A stretch of DNA of 64,000 bases, from IMG/VR virus record IMGVR_UViG_3300044846_004348, positions 1 to 64,000 of that record; one strand, given 5' to 3'. Below the pieces are notes generated by a model. It saw nothing but the letters and a program-made list of their open reading frames with translations. It was not told the DNA's origin and did not search any database. Below are positions 46,644 through 60,493 of the stretch, piece by piece. Every line of letters begins with the position of its first letter. Position 1 is the first letter of the stretch. The DNA comes from a virus. The position numbers were made by a program, and so were the translations under genes.

Positions 46644-49124
46644 TCATCGGACGTAAACCGCCAAGTTTAGGAAAGTTCTGTTTGCTGCACCGTTGGAACT
46701 ATTTCCAAAGTTCCACCAGTGTCCGTGTGCTCTCCAGTGCGAGTTAGATGTGTATGTAAATCCAATACCACCGCCCCATCTATCAGACGTTGTTCCTGTA
46801 CCACCCATACCTATCATCGAGGCACCGTGACCAGTTACAAGGTTTGATGTTGCTGTGGTGTATCCGCCTGTCATGTATTGGTTTATATTTCCATAATTAT
46901 TTGCATAGTCAGATAAAACTTTAAATCCAAATCTTGCGCCAGTTTGTAGTAATTGTTGACGAACGCTAGTGTGGGTGCCTAAACGACGTACCATAGACCA
47001 CTCGTTTGGATCGTTTACATAAATAGATGGGAATAGCCAAGTATTTCCATATGTAGATTGATTTGTTCCACCAGTAACAGATCTCATATTTGGAATGGTG
47101 ACATTGTGTCTCCAACCAATTCTATTTGCAGTGTTTGTTATTTGAACTATCATCACATCGTTGAAAGGTAGTTTGTAGAATAGAGGACTAAATGCATCAA
47201 CATCGTTAAGATCTTGACTATTTGCAGAAGCAAATAAACTTGTAAATTGATTATCTGCATTCCAAGCCCAACCATCCCATATAGGACCAAATGTGTGGGA
47301 TGCTCCCGATTGAGGTGCATTACCACTAGGTAGCGAGTTAGTTAATAATGTGTTGCTAGATAACTTCATAATTTGAGTCCAACCACCGCCCTCAACTCCA
47401 AAGAAGCAGTGAGTTAAATGTGCTGTAGCAGAACCTGCTGGTTTAATCCAATAAGCACCAGTTGTAGATGCTGGTGCGGCTAAAAGAATAGCGGCAGCGC
47501 TTGTAGCGGCTCTTGCTTCAGTTGTTCCGTCTAATACAAAACCTTTATCTCTCGTTAAAGAAATATGTGTGCCGTCATATACTCTTTTAACAAAATAGTA
47601 ATTAGCTGGAGCTTCGACAGTTGTTATTGGTGCCCCTACTGGATATGAGTACTTGACCATATCTGCTTCTTCAAAATTATGACCAGGTACTGCAAGTATT
47701 TCTTTATCTATTGAAACAGATATTGCTTTTAATGTTTGAGTACCAGTTCCACCAGAAATAGCACTTAGAGCGGATCCTCCAGGTTCTGCAGATAAGTTGA
47801 CAATATTTGTCTGAGCATTAATGCCAGCAACAAAGTATGTAGTGTTATTAGTTAATCCAGTAGCAGCGGAACCAGAAGTTGAGTAAAGAAGCATCTGTCC
47901 ATTTGCCCAGTTTGTGTTTGAAGCTAAAGTAAAGTTAGTAATACCGCTTCCACTTATTGAACTAATAGTGTATGTTGATCCTTCTGAATTATCTCCATCA
48001 AACTCGTAACTTGTGCCTTGTATTAAAGTAGTAGAGATTTGGTTTGTAGTGTCTAAATTTCCTCCAGCAAAAGTTGCCACCAAGTCTGCTTTTTGAAATG
48101 TTCCAGTTATATTAGATGTAATATCTATAACTGTTCCATTAGGAATTTGACTGACTGTAAATGTAGAAGAACTAGTTCCTAAACTGTTGGCAGTTTTAAT
48201 AAACACGACACCGCGAGGGTTAGTTGCAAAAAAACCTTCAGCTGCACTAACACTATATTGAAGAGCAGACCCTACAATAAGATTTGAAAAATTTTCTGAA
48301 GTATGTGAGACAGTTATTGTGTCTGATTCAGTATTTACACCTGAAACTGTACTAGCAACGGATATAGGGCTACTTGATGCATTATTAGATAGACTTAATA
48401 AACTTTGTGAAGCTGTATTTGATCCATCAAAAATTCTAGCAGTTGCGTTATTTGAAGCATCAAAGGATTTTGATTCTGTGTTAGTTGAATCAAACTCTTG
48501 ACTAATAGTTGAGTTTAAGTTAATAAAATAGAAAGGAGTATTTGGTCCGAACCCATGAGGACTTTCTGTTTTTATAGTTAAAGTAGAAGTTGGCTCTGCG
48601 TCTGTAACGATACCTTCTGAGTCAGATATGCGAATTTGAGACCCTTGAAAAAATTCACCTGTAATAATAGATGTATACAAATCTTCAATACTTTTAGTTT
48701 GAAATTGATTCTCTCTCGCTAAATATGTAAAAGTTCTAGCATTAGGTATTGAGTTAATAATATAAGATCCATCAGCAGTTATTTCTTTAGTTCCACTAAC
48801 ACTTATAGGTATACCTGCAGCAAGACCGTGATCTAGGGCGGTAGTAATTGTAATTTCTCTTGAACCAACTATTGTAGTTATTGATTCTATGTTAGGGATA
48901 GTTGTATCACCAGATTTTGAAAAAAATGAAGGAATATTATTAATTAATTCTACTGTTTCCCATTTTGTTGGCTGTAAACCGTACTCAAAGTCTGTATCGA
49001 TTAAGTTTTCAGGTTGGGAAACCCTAAGTTTAGTTACTGGATCGATAAACTCTTTTGGAAAAGAAATTTCTCCGCCAGTAGTGCCGCCGCCGCCGCCGCT
49101 AGAGCCTCCTAGAAAACCTGGCAT
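46644..49124 (-). CDS. Adhesin with beta repeats and C-terminal fibrinogen/intelectin-like domain
   Basis: 826 residues. The N-terminus is Gly-rich and then reads KEFIDPVTKLRVSQPENLID and FEYGLQPTKWETVELINNIP, a segment I recall from T4-like marine phage structural proteins. One type A beta repeat (TADGSYIINSIPNARTFTYL) and two type B repeats follow. Residues about 553-826 resemble fibrinogen-related lectins: GAYWIKPAGSATAHLTHCFF, GVEGGGWTQIMKLSSN, DRWGGGIGFTYTSNSHWRAH, ending RTFLNLAVYVR. Intelectin-type domains bind exocyclic diols of microbial glycans, so a receptor-binding role is likely. Confidence 0.75.
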   Translation of the reverse strand: MPGFLGGSSGGGGGTTGGEISFPKEFIDPVTKLRVSQPENLIDTDFEYGLQPTKWETVELINNIPSFFSKSGDTTIPNIESITTIVGSREITITTALDHGLAAGIPISVSGTKEITADGSYIINSIPNARTFTYLARENQFQTKSIEDLYTSIITGEFFQGSQIRISDSEGIVTDAEPTSTLTIKTESPHGFGPNTPFYFINLNSTISQEFDSTNTESKSFDASNNATARIFDGSNTASQSLLSLSNNASSSPISVASTVSGVNTESDTITVSHTSENFSNLIVGSALQYSVSAAEGFFATNPRGVVFIKTANSLGTSSSTFTVSQIPNGTVIDITSNITGTFQKADLVATFAGGNLDTTNQISTTLIQGTSYEFDGDNSEGSTYTISSISGSGITNFTLASNTNWANGQMLLYSTSGSAATGLTNNTTYFVAGINAQTNIVNLSAEPGGSALSAISGGTGTQTLKAISVSIDKEILAVPGHNFEEADMVKYSYPVGAPITTVEAPANYYFVKRVYDGTHISLTRDKGFVLDGTTEARAATSAAAILLAAPASTTGAYWIKPAGSATAHLTHCFFGVEGGGWTQIMKLSSNTLLTNSLPSGNAPQSGASHTFGPIWDGWAWNADNQFTSLFASANSQDLNDVDAFSPLFYKLPFNDVMIVQITNTANRIGWRHNVTIPNMRSVTGGTNQSTYGNTWLFPSIYVNDPNEWSMVRRLGTHTSVRQQLLQTGARFGFKVLSDYANNYGNINQYMTGGYTTATSNLVTGHGASMIGMGGTGTTSDRWGGGIGFTYTSNSHWRAHGHWWNFGNSSNGAANRTFLNLAVYVR

Positions 49125-49196
49125 TAGCTGACACCTCTCTTAAAAAAGTTTGTAATCACAAGTTTAGACCAAAAAATATATAGTGAGTTTAATAAA

Positions 49197-49847
49197 TTAT
49201 ACACCTAACCACCAACTTGTAGTTATTTTAAAAGACCCAGGATTTCCTTGAGCCCCAGCTGGTCCTGTATTTCCTCCAGCAGTTTCTACAAAAACCCCAT
49301 CAAAAAATACATAAGTTTTTGCATTTGAAGTGTTAAACCAAGCGTCACCATTTGTAGAAGTTTCTGGATCTGGTTGCGTTGTACTAGCAGTAAATTTACC
49401 TGCAGGTCCCGTAGGTCCAAGTGGTCCAGGAACTTCAGACTGCGCACCCGTTGGTCCTGTTGGTCCAACAACACCTCTAGGTCCCGTAGGTCCTTGCGGT
49501 CCAGTTACTTGTGAATCTAAACCTTGCGCACCTGTAGGTCCTTGTGAACCTTGCGGTCCAGTTGGTCCTTGCGGTCCAGTTGGACCTTGCGGACCTAAAT
49601 CACCTGTCGGTCCAGTTGGTCCTGTTACTGTCGAATCTGGTCCTGTCGGTCCTACATCACCCTGCGGTCCTGTTGGTCCCGTATCACCTATTGGTCCTGT
49701 TGAGCCAGTTGGTCCAGCGGCACCTGTTGGTCCTATTGGAGCAGTTCTTTTTACTTCCCATTTGACGCCATCCCATATCCAAATATGACCATTAGCCTCG
49801 AACTCTTCATTGAGTTCTGGTGGTGATGGGAAATCGATGGCTGCCAC
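49197..49847 (-). CDS. Short collagen-like fibre protein
   Basis: 216 residues. The N-terminal module ([35 protein letters not shown]) is shared with the genes at 51009 and 52665. About 90 residues of GPTG/GPQG repeats follow. Then comes the module [20 protein letters not shown], also found in the genes at 51009 and 53403, and a short tail. An AAGGAGATAAG site precedes the ATG. It is probably a minor fibre or adaptor. Confidence 0.82.
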   Translation of the reverse strand: MAAIDFPSPPELNEEFEANGHIWIWDGVKWEVKRTAPIGPTGAAGPTGSTGPIGDTGPTGPQGDVGPTGPDSTVTGPTGPTGDLGPQGPTGPQGPTGPQGSQGPTGAQGLDSQVTGPQGPTGPRGVVGPTGPTGAQSEVPGPLGPTGPAGKFTASTTQPDPETSTNGDAWFNTSNAKTYVFFDGVFVETAGGNTGPAGAQGNPGSFKITTSWWLGV

Positions 49848-49873
49848 TTCGGCTTATCTCCTTAATCGGGTGG

Positions 49874-49903
49874 ATTTTATTATCTTTAACTATTCTAGTG
49901 CAA
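49874..49903 (-). promoter_or_regulatory. Candidate promoter inside the fibre cluster
   Basis: Reading leftward, TTGCAC (49903-49898), an 18-base spacer and TAAAAT (49879-49874) lie 27 bases before the fibre gene starting at 49847, in the 72-base gap after the 50-residue gene. Confidence 0.35.
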
Positions 49904-49919
49904 TTTTTAGTAAGTCAGA

Positions 49920-50072
49920 TTAATTTAATCCAGCATTTAATTTGTTTGTGTAGGCTTCAGCCCATAATTCTGCTGCTTCAGTAGACTCCCAAGGACCGCT
50001 GTGATCTATAACAGAGTCATTAAAAAGAACTTTACACATTGGTGGTGTTCCAACTATTTCATATGTGTACAT
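49920..50072 (-). CDS. Small 50-residue protein in the fibre cluster
   Basis: ATG at 50072-50070 is preceded by a near-perfect TAAGGAGGTAAT site; the stop TAA is at 49922-49920. The product starts MYTYEIVGTPPMCKVLFNDS and ends AELWAEAYTNKLNAGLN. The pattern GPWESTEAAELWAEAYTNKL resembles small proteins found among structural genes of marine phages. The strong ribosome binding site and the good fit in the gap between fibre genes support it being real. Function unknown. Confidence 0.72.
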   Translation of the reverse strand: MYTYEIVGTPPMCKVLFNDSVIDHSGPWESTEAAELWAEAYTNKLNAGLN

Positions 50073-50081
50073 ATTACCTCC

Positions 50082-51005
50082 TTAGATTGAGTAAGCTATT
50101 TTTCCTGAATTACCGACAGCTAGACCTAATTCATTTGTTACGTATAAATCATTTATAGTACTAGAACCAAATGATGAAACTCTTTGATCCCACGAAATAC
50201 CGTCGTATGATGTTGCTAGTTTTCCACTTGCTCCTGCTGCTATATAAGCAGCATCTTGTTCTTGTGCCACTGCTATGGTTCTAATTGTTGACGATCCAAA
50301 ACTCGTAAATGGAAATGCTATATCCCACGAAATACCATCGGTTGATATAGTTACTTTTCCTAACTCTCCTACTGCTACATATCTATTGTTTATGTTTGAA
50401 ACAACGTCAAATATAGATTCTGTAGAAAATCCAGATGTTCTTAAAGTCCAACTTGTACCGTTAGTTGATGTTGCAAGTTTTCCGTCATAACCAACTGCAA
50501 TTATTAAATTATCGTTAGCAAAAACTTTATTTGTATATGTGGTTCCTAGTGGAGGAGTTCTAAGAGTCCAAGATATTCCATCTGGTGATGTTCCTAGTTT
50601 TCCATCGGAAGCGACTGCTATCCAAAGATTTGCTGAAGATGAGTATGTTACAGATGTTATTGCAGCTGAACCAAATCCAGATGCTCTCTGTGTCCAATTT
50701 ATTCCATTAGTAGATGTTGCAAGTTTTCCTGAACTTCCAGTAGCTACATACAGTTCCTGACCAGCATCATAAGCAATTGAAAATATTTTGCTTGTACCAA
50801 AAGAAGAAGTTCTTATAGTCCATGTTAAAAAATCTATAGATGTTGCAAGTTTCCCTGAGTCTCCTACGGCAACATATTTATCTCCGCTATAAATAATTGA
50901 ATTTATGTTCGATACATTAAAAGAAGTATCTCCAGTTTGAGTCCACGATACTGGTGCAAATGGTATAAATAAGGTTGAATTAAATGCATGGGTTACTGTA
51001 AACAT
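50082..51005 (-). CDS. Seven-bladed beta-propeller (BNR/Asp-box-like) virion protein
   Basis: 307 residues made almost entirely of about 40-residue repeats of the form YVAVGxSGKLATSxDGIxWTxR. Six full units and a partial seventh at the C-terminus are visible. The N-terminal VSWTQTGDTSFN supplies the missing strand of the last blade, a typical velcro closure for a seven-bladed propeller. The SxDGxxW turns resemble Asp-boxes of sialidase-like propellers. No catalytic set was identified, so glycan binding is more likely than hydrolysis. The TAA stop at 50082 is followed by the 50-residue gene. Confidence 0.8.
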   Translation of the reverse strand: MFTVTHAFNSTLFIPFAPVSWTQTGDTSFNVSNINSIIYSGDKYVAVGDSGKLATSIDFLTWTIRTSSFGTSKIFSIAYDAGQELYVATGSSGKLATSTNGINWTQRASGFGSAAITSVTYSSSANLWIAVASDGKLGTSPDGISWTLRTPPLGTTYTNKVFANDNLIIAVGYDGKLATSTNGTSWTLRTSGFSTESIFDVVSNINNRYVAVGELGKVTISTDGISWDIAFPFTSFGSSTIRTIAVAQEQDAAYIAAGASGKLATSYDGISWDQRVSSFGSSTINDLYVTNELGLAVGNSGKIAYSI

Positions 51006-51008
51006 TAT

Positions 51009-52661
51009 TTATACTACTAAGTTTCCACTTAGTAACCATGTGTTTGATGAAAGTTTAATTAAAGAGGCTACAGCGTGTTGGGCTTTAGTTTTTAATCTTG
51101 TTCCTTCAGATCTTACAGTTACTCCTGCTGCTCCAGTAAATGTAATCTGTCCTAATCCATTTTGACTAACTAAAATTTGAGTGCCCACTGGAAAACTGTA
51201 CGTTGAGTCGGCTGGAATTGTTAGAGTTACTGCAGTACTTTTAGCTATTTGAACTAATTTACCTATATCTACTGCACTCAATATGTAGTTTTCAGTAGCT
51301 ATAGAAAATTCTAAGTTATAAAAAGGAGGTCCAGGCACTGTACTTGCTGCACCAGTTGGTCCTGTTGGTCCTTGCGCACCTGTAGGACCCGTAACATTTG
51401 AAGCAGCACCTTGCGGTCCCGAAGGTCCTGTAGGTCCTGTTGACCCCGTAGGTCCTGTTACAGTTGATGCAGGTCCCGTTGCACCCGTTGGTCCTGTAGG
51501 TCCTACTGATCCAGTAATACCAAATTTCCAACTAGAAAATGTTCCAGATCCATTCACTATATCTACGTTTACTAAAATATCTAAAGAACTTATAGTTAAA
51601 ATAGTTCCTTCAACGTAAATAGTTGGGGAACCAACGACAAATACTCTTACTCTATTTCCTACAGCATAAGCTCGTATAGAGTTAACTGTAAATAATAAGT
51701 TTCCTAAAGACATAGTTCTAGATGTACTAGAAGTGGTGTTGTCGTAGTCACTTCCTGTTAATCCTGTTGCACCAGTTGGTCCCGTGGGTCCTTGTGCACC
51801 CGTTGGTCCTGGAGTAGTTGATGCCGCACCAGTCGGTCCCGTAGGTCCAGTTGTACCTCTAAGACCTGTCTCTCCTTGTGAGCCTGTAGCACCAGTCGGA
51901 CCTGTTGCACCTGTAGGTCCAGTTGGTCCACCTGAAGGTCCCGTAGGTCCTGTTACACCTGTTGCACCCGTAGGTCCTGTAATACTTGCACCAGTAGGTC
52001 CTTGTGGTCCTGAAGGTCCAATAAATCCTCTAGGTCCCGTAGGTCCTTGCGGTCCTTGTGATCCAGTAGCACCCGTAGGTCCTAAAGGTCCTGTCTCTCC
52101 TATATCTCCAGTATCACCTTTATCACCCTTTGGTCCAGTTGACCCTCTCTCACCTGTTATACCTATTAATCCTTGCGGTCCTGTAGGTCCTTGCGGTCCA
52201 GTTGGTCCCGTTGGTCCAGTTACTGTATTTCCTTGAGGTCCTGTTTGACCTCTTGCACCTGTAGGACCTGTTTGACCTATCGGACCAGTTGGTCCTGTTA
52301 CAGTTGAATTAGCACCTTGAGGTCCAGTCGGACCAGTTGGTCCTGGTAATCCTGTGTTGCTAGAAGCAGATTCAACCCAAAAACCGTCATAATAAACATA
52401 AATTTGACCTGTTTCAGCATTGAACCAAGCATCACCTAAATCTGGAGATGCTGGAGGAGTTGCTGAGGATGTACTAAAATTACCTGTTGGTCCTGTAGGA
52501 CCCGTAACATTTGAAGCAGAACCTTGTGCACCTGTTGGACCAGTAGGTCCTACTACTTCAGAAACTACAAGTTGCCATGCAACGCCATCCCATTCCCATG
52601 TGTTTATTCCTGAAGTAAATTGTTGTGCTACTGATGGTGTATCTGGAAAATTAATTGCCAT
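51009..52661 (-). CDS. Collagen-like fibre protein
   Basis: 550 residues. N-terminal module [20 protein letters not shown] as in the genes at 49197 and 52665; then [20 protein letters not shown]. Long GPTG repeats span about 100-320, with a globular module ([40 protein letters not shown]) and a second repeat block. The C-terminal 110 residues ([28 protein letters not shown]-type region, [13 protein letters not shown]) are paralogous to the end of the gene at 34281. It starts three bases after the stop of its upstream neighbour and probably forms a trimeric rod with a terminal knob. Confidence 0.85.
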   Translation of the reverse strand: MAINFPDTPSVAQQFTSGINTWEWDGVAWQLVVSEVVGPTGPTGAQGSASNVTGPTGPTGNFSTSSATPPASPDLGDAWFNAETGQIYVYYDGFWVESASSNTGLPGPTGPTGPQGANSTVTGPTGPIGQTGPTGARGQTGPQGNTVTGPTGPTGPQGPTGPQGLIGITGERGSTGPKGDKGDTGDIGETGPLGPTGATGSQGPQGPTGPRGFIGPSGPQGPTGASITGPTGATGVTGPTGPSGGPTGPTGATGPTGATGSQGETGLRGTTGPTGPTGAASTTPGPTGAQGPTGPTGATGLTGSDYDNTTSSTSRTMSLGNLLFTVNSIRAYAVGNRVRVFVVGSPTIYVEGTILTISSLDILVNVDIVNGSGTFSSWKFGITGSVGPTGPTGATGPASTVTGPTGSTGPTGPSGPQGAASNVTGPTGAQGPTGPTGAASTVPGPPFYNLEFSIATENYILSAVDIGKLVQIAKSTAVTLTIPADSTYSFPVGTQILVSQNGLGQITFTGAAGVTVRSEGTRLKTKAQHAVASLIKLSSNTWLLSGNLVV

Positions 52662-52664
52662 TTA

Positions 52665-53357
52665 CTATACCGTCGCTTCGTATTGAAAATGGATAAGAAT
52701 TCTATCACTGCTACTAAATAAAAATGGTGTATCAAAAGCTACTGGGAAACCTTCGTCATAAGAAGAAGATTGTCCATGAACCCACATCTCGACTCTACTA
52801 TCATTATTTTCATTAAAAATTGCTGTACCAAAGTATGTTAAACCTGGACCCTCGTCTCTAATAACTACTTGACCCATTGGCTGATAGTTTTCTGCAATAC
52901 CTGTTGCTGGTAGAGAGAAAAAATATTTACCAGTTCCTCTATTGAATCCAACAGTTCCAGCAACCATTCTTATTTCACCAACAATAGTTGCACCTAAAGC
53001 GACATACCTTCCTGTAATACTTCCATTTCCTATTGCTGGCTGTGTAGCACCACTTGAAGTCCATGTTGGTGTGTAAGTAGTCCATGCAGTAAAACCAAAA
53101 GTACCTGCAGGTCCAGTTGCACCTGTTGGTCCCGTTACTGTACTTGCAGGTCCTGTCGGTCCAGTAGGTCCAAACGGTCCTGTAGGTCCTGTTGAACCAA
53201 TTGCTGTTGAATCTAAACCTGGGGCACCAGTTGGTCCTGTTGGTCCAACGGCGCTAGTACGAACTAGACGCCATGCGGTTCCATTCCAAATATAAGTTTG
53301 AGTACCAAAGGTGTAAGTATCATTTACTGTAGGTGTACTTGGAAAATCAATAGGCAT
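52665..53357 (-). CDS. Short collagen-like fibre protein with C-terminal beta domain
   Basis: 230 residues; AAGGAGGTAAGT site before ATG. N-terminal module [20 protein letters not shown] shared with two other fibre genes, then about 50 residues of GPTG repeats. The C-terminal 130 residues ([50 protein letters not shown]) match a common phage fibre-end beta domain and are distantly paralogous to the end of the gene at 53403. Confidence 0.82.
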   Translation of the reverse strand: MPIDFPSTPTVNDTYTFGTQTYIWNGTAWRLVRTSAVGPTGPTGAPGLDSTAIGSTGPTGPFGPTGPTGPASTVTGPTGATGPAGTFGFTAWTTYTPTWTSSGATQPAIGNGSITGRYVALGATIVGEIRMVAGTVGFNRGTGKYFFSLPATGIAENYQPMGQVVIRDEGPGLTYFGTAIFNENNDSRVEMWVHGQSSSYDEGFPVAFDTPFLFSSSDRILIHFQYEATV

Positions 53358-53402
53358 TACTTACCTCCTTTGTTTGTGTATTTAAATTCTATACTTAGTT
53401 TG

Positions 53403-57971
<4,569 letters not shown>

Positions 57972-57980
57972 TTACACTCC

Positions 57981-58025
57981 ATAAAAATTAAATGAGAAAA
58001 CAACTGAGGTGCAATCAGTTTTCTC
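57981..58025 (-). terminator. Terminator-like hairpin downstream of the phosphoesterase gene
   Basis: Bases 57994-57998 plus 58002-58007 pair with 58015-58025 (11 pairs, three-base bulge, seven-base loop TTGCACC on the minus strand). On the minus strand the stem is followed by ATTTAATTTTTA. It lies between the phosphoesterase stop and the long fibre start, so it may terminate or attenuate. Confidence 0.55.
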
Positions 58026-58090
58026 GACCATCTATATATTACAGGTGTTTCTATACCTATTATTTGGATTAAGTACACATTTTTGTGTAG

Positions 58091-59296
58091 CTATCTAACC
58101 GTTCCGATAATACTTATGTCTTTTCTAGGGTCGTGACCAGAGCCTATTACCATACTTAATACCCCTGGAGGTGATTCTAAACCACTTTTTTCACGAAACC
58201 AGGAGGACCCAGGATCGGTGGTCGGGGCCTGCACCCAAAAACGAGATCCAATATCCATACTTTTAAAATTATGATAATGCCCAGAAATCCACACGTCGCA
58301 ACCCCCGATTGGAGTTTGTCCCGCTGCTTGTCCTGATAAGTACTTAAGAACGTCTCTTCCTGCTTGATGACCATGAAAAATGCCTAACATTGTTCCACAA
58401 ATATTTACTGAAACAGTGTTTGTGTCTTTTGCTGGAAATCTAAACTCTACATGAGATAAATTTTCGTTTTCTGCGCAAGCATCTTGTACAGCACTAGCAA
58501 TCTCAACATTCCATCCATCTGATGGGTCAGCCGTTACTTGGCGAGTAGATTCGTCGTGATTTCCATTAACTACTGGGACAATTAAATTTTCACACAGTGG
58601 TGCAAATGCTTTGATTTGTGCTAGTAAAAGTCTTCTGGCAACTCTAGTTTGCTCGGTGATGCCTAAATCTGATGCTGCTTGTCCTTGAAGTCTTCCGTGT
58701 TGAGAAACATTTCCTTCTACGTGATCCCCAGGAAGAGCCAGAACTATCGTCCCAATTTTTCTTCCAATTTTTCTTAATTCTTGAAGTCTGTGTATTCCAC
58801 CTTCTGTAGTTTCTAAAATTCTTTTTACAGATCCAGCTGTTCCATCGTCTCCAGATTTTTTACCAATTTGTTGATCGCTGGGGGCAAATATGTATGCTAA
58901 CTCTCCAGTTTCTTGTTTTTGTCCTTTTGAAGGTTTCCATTTTTTAATTTCATCTACTAAAGCCTCTACATCTAAATCAGAAGATTCTCTATTTACTAAC
59001 GGTATTAAATTTAATCTGTAGGCTTCTAACCACTCGCCATCAAATTTTTGCCACCTTGATCTTCTAACAGATGTGACGCACCATGTGTTTGGATCTAAGT
59101 CAAACTCTTTAAGTAGTTGTTCGGAGTCTGGAGTCTGTCCTGCTGGTCTTGGGGTTGATACTAAAAATCCACCGCTATCATCTATTTCCATTCTTGGCTT
59201 CCAAGATTCTGGGGTGTTGCTTGCTTTTGTGTCAGAGACGCTTGGACCTGGACTAACTAAAGCGTAAAATTTTTCTGTAAGAGTTTCGTCAGACAT
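58091..59296 (-). CDS. Calcineurin-like metallophosphoesterase
   Basis: 401 residues. The metal-binding motifs are in order: APSDQQIGK (about 147), LPGDHVEG (about 191), VNGNHDES (about 244), FHGHQAG (about 310) and SGHYHNF (about 335). The N-terminal 130 residues are a separate domain of unknown function (LTEKFYALVSPGPSVSDTKA). Similar proteins occur in many actinophages. A phosphodiesterase or nuclease activity is likely; an SbcD/Mre11-type role has not been shown by sequence alone. It overlaps the preceding HTH gene by eight bases. Confidence 0.82.
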   Translation of the reverse strand: MSDETLTEKFYALVSPGPSVSDTKASNTPESWKPRMEIDDSGGFLVSTPRPAGQTPDSEQLLKEFDLDPNTWCVTSVRRSRWQKFDGEWLEAYRLNLIPLVNRESSDLDVEALVDEIKKWKPSKGQKQETGELAYIFAPSDQQIGKKSGDDGTAGSVKRILETTEGGIHRLQELRKIGRKIGTIVLALPGDHVEGNVSQHGRLQGQAASDLGITEQTRVARRLLLAQIKAFAPLCENLIVPVVNGNHDESTRQVTADPSDGWNVEIASAVQDACAENENLSHVEFRFPAKDTNTVSVNICGTMLGIFHGHQAGRDVLKYLSGQAAGQTPIGGCDVWISGHYHNFKSMDIGSRFWVQAPTTDPGSSWFREKSGLESPPGVLSMVIGSGHDPRKDISIIGTVR

Positions 59297-59582
59297 TAAT
59301 TTCCTCTGAGTGTGTAGATCTTGTGGATTTACCTACAAAGCATCTGCATTGTTTTCTTCTATGTAGGGCGATAGACGCATAGGCTATGTCATACCCCTCG
59401 CTTAAAAGAACATTTTGAATTTGTCTATTTGAGATTCTTCGAGAATCTGATGTTTTAACGGCTAGAACTGCCTCTAATGCTTTTACATCTTTATCTGGCA
59501 TATCTTTTAATATTTTTGCAATTCCGCAAGGTAAGCCTGATTCTGATGGAGCAATGTCAGAAAATCTATCTGAAAGACTCAT
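59289..59582 (-). CDS. Small HTH-like DNA-binding protein of actinophage type
   Basis: 97 residues; GAGAGGAT site before ATG. SGLPCGIAKILKDMPDKDVK, RRISNRQIQNVLLSEGYDIA and ASIALHRRKQCRC follow a pattern common in actinophages: a short CG-I-L-x-LP start, a helix-turn-helix and a terminal HRR-x2-C-x-C. It overlaps the phosphoesterase gene, suggesting co-expression. A role as a transcription regulator or in genome end recognition is plausible. Confidence 0.68.
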   Translation of the reverse strand: MSLSDRFSDIAPSESGLPCGIAKILKDMPDKDVKALEAVLAVKTSDSRRISNRQIQNVLLSEGYDIAYASIALHRRKQCRCFVGKSTRSTHSEEINV

Positions 59583-59744
59583 TGAAAGATCCTCTCTACT
59601 GTTGTAGTAATGTTTGTTATCTCTCAGTTAACAAATTTAACAGAAGTAAGTCAATAAGTCCCTTATTCAGTAGATTTTGAGTACAGCGTGTCGGAACTGT
59701 TTTGGAAAGAGAAAATGCTCTAAAACTCGACTTATTTGGTCAGA
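59583..59744 (-). promoter_or_regulatory. Leader with candidate promoter and two hairpins
   Basis: This 162-base gap has no gene. On the minus strand TTGACT (59654-59649), a 17-base spacer and TTAACT (59631-59626) form a weak promoter. AATAAG (59653-59658) pairs with CTTATT (59662-59667) around a three-base loop. A longer imperfect stem spans 59690-59731 (GTCG with CGAC, GTTTT with AAAAC, AGAG with CTCT). The function of these structures is unknown. Confidence 0.4.
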
Positions 59745-60110
59745 TTATGCTGATTTATTGGATTTAGTTTTTTTAACTTTTGCGGTTTCTTTCTTTATAA
59801 TGTGTGTCACTAATAAATCTTTTAGCTCTAGATTCTCTGACTTAATGTGCTTAAGAGTGTTTTCAATTTCATTTACTTTTCTAGCTACATCTGGAAGACT
59901 TAGGCCTCCATTAGCGCTTGGGTGTATTGGGGCAGTTGCTTCACCAATTTCCTCTTTTATTACGCTTCTAAGTTGTCTCATCCACCATCTCGAGAACCCT
60001 CTAGCAACAGTATAAAAAGTTATAATAAAAACTAAGATTGCCGTGGCATCACCAATGTCAAAACCTACTGTGCCAGGTTCCCACCAAGTGTTGCTTATAA
60101 TAAAATCCAC
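59745..60110 (-). CDS. Membrane protein with one transmembrane segment and coiled coil
   Basis: 121 residues. A hydrophobic stretch at about 22-40 (DATAILVFIITFYTVARGFS) is followed by a basic/aromatic segment (RWWMRQLRSVIKEEI) and a coiled coil (VARKVNEIENTLKHIKSENL), with a Lys-rich end. Length and layout allow a holin-like or membrane-anchor role. The M23 endolysin lies 3 kb away on the other strand. No second candidate for a holin is obvious except the three-segment protein at 31773. Confidence 0.62.
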   Translation of the reverse strand: MDFIISNTWWEPGTVGFDIGDATAILVFIITFYTVARGFSRWWMRQLRSVIKEEIGEATAPIHPSANGGLSLPDVARKVNEIENTLKHIKSENLELKDLLVTHIIKKETAKVKKTKSNKSA

Positions 60111-60122
60111 TTAATACCAATC

Positions 60123-60150
60123 TTGACTATAAATAACTAATATCTATAAA
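60123..60150 (+). promoter_or_regulatory. Candidate sigma70-type promoter for the primase operon
   Basis: TTGACT (60123-60128), a 16-base spacer and TATAAA (60145-60150) lie in the 161-base gap between divergent genes. A second weaker pair, TTGTAA (60193-60198) with TATACT (60214-60219), has a 15-base spacer. No gene was seen in the gap. Confidence 0.5.
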
Positions 60151-60271
60151 ATATACCATGAAACACGCGACTCGCTTATACGACTCTAGTTCTTGTAAAT
60201 GAGCTTTAGTTTGTATACTCTTAATTCTTAACATACTGAATAAACTAAACAAAATGACAAAGAGGGTCTAA

Positions 60272-60493
60272 GTGTTTGACACGCAAAAGAGGGTTAGTGC
60301 AAGGGCAATAGCTCTTCATTATGGTTTACCTCAAAATGTGGTTTATAGAGCAATTAGCTCAGGAGAACTTCCAGCGGCTTCAATAAAAACTAAAAACAAA
60401 ACAAGAGCATATATTCTTCCGCAAGATGCAGAAGTTTGGTTTAACTCTTTACTAGAAAACAAAAATTTTAAATCTTTAATGGAGACAAAATGA
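60272..60493 (+). CDS. Excisionase-like helix-turn-helix protein
   Basis: 73 residues; GTG start with an AGAGGG site. VSARAIALHYGLPQNVVYRA is a MerR/excisionase-type winged helix, followed by ELPAASIKTKNKTRAYILPQ and DAEVWFNSLL. Such small proteins bind DNA as recombination directionality factors or as regulators. No integrase is visible here, so a regulatory or origin-binding role is more likely. The stop overlaps the primase start (ATGA). Confidence 0.72.
   Translation: MFDTQKRVSARAIALHYGLPQNVVYRAISSGELPAASIKTKNKTRAYILPQDAEVWFNSLLENKNFKSLMETK

Noticed and set aside
59716-59730. GTTTTAGAGC on the minus strand, similar to the start of a Cas9 repeat
   Set aside because: A chance ten-base match without repeats, spacers or cas genes.
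59677-60015. Plus-strand frame of 112 codons
   Set aside because: It lies opposite the membrane protein gene and has no ribosome binding site; the minus-strand gene has a clear transmembrane and coiled-coil layout.
60272-60493. Excisionase-like gene as evidence for a prophage
   Set aside because: No integrase, repressor or attachment site was found, and the gene is coupled to the primase.
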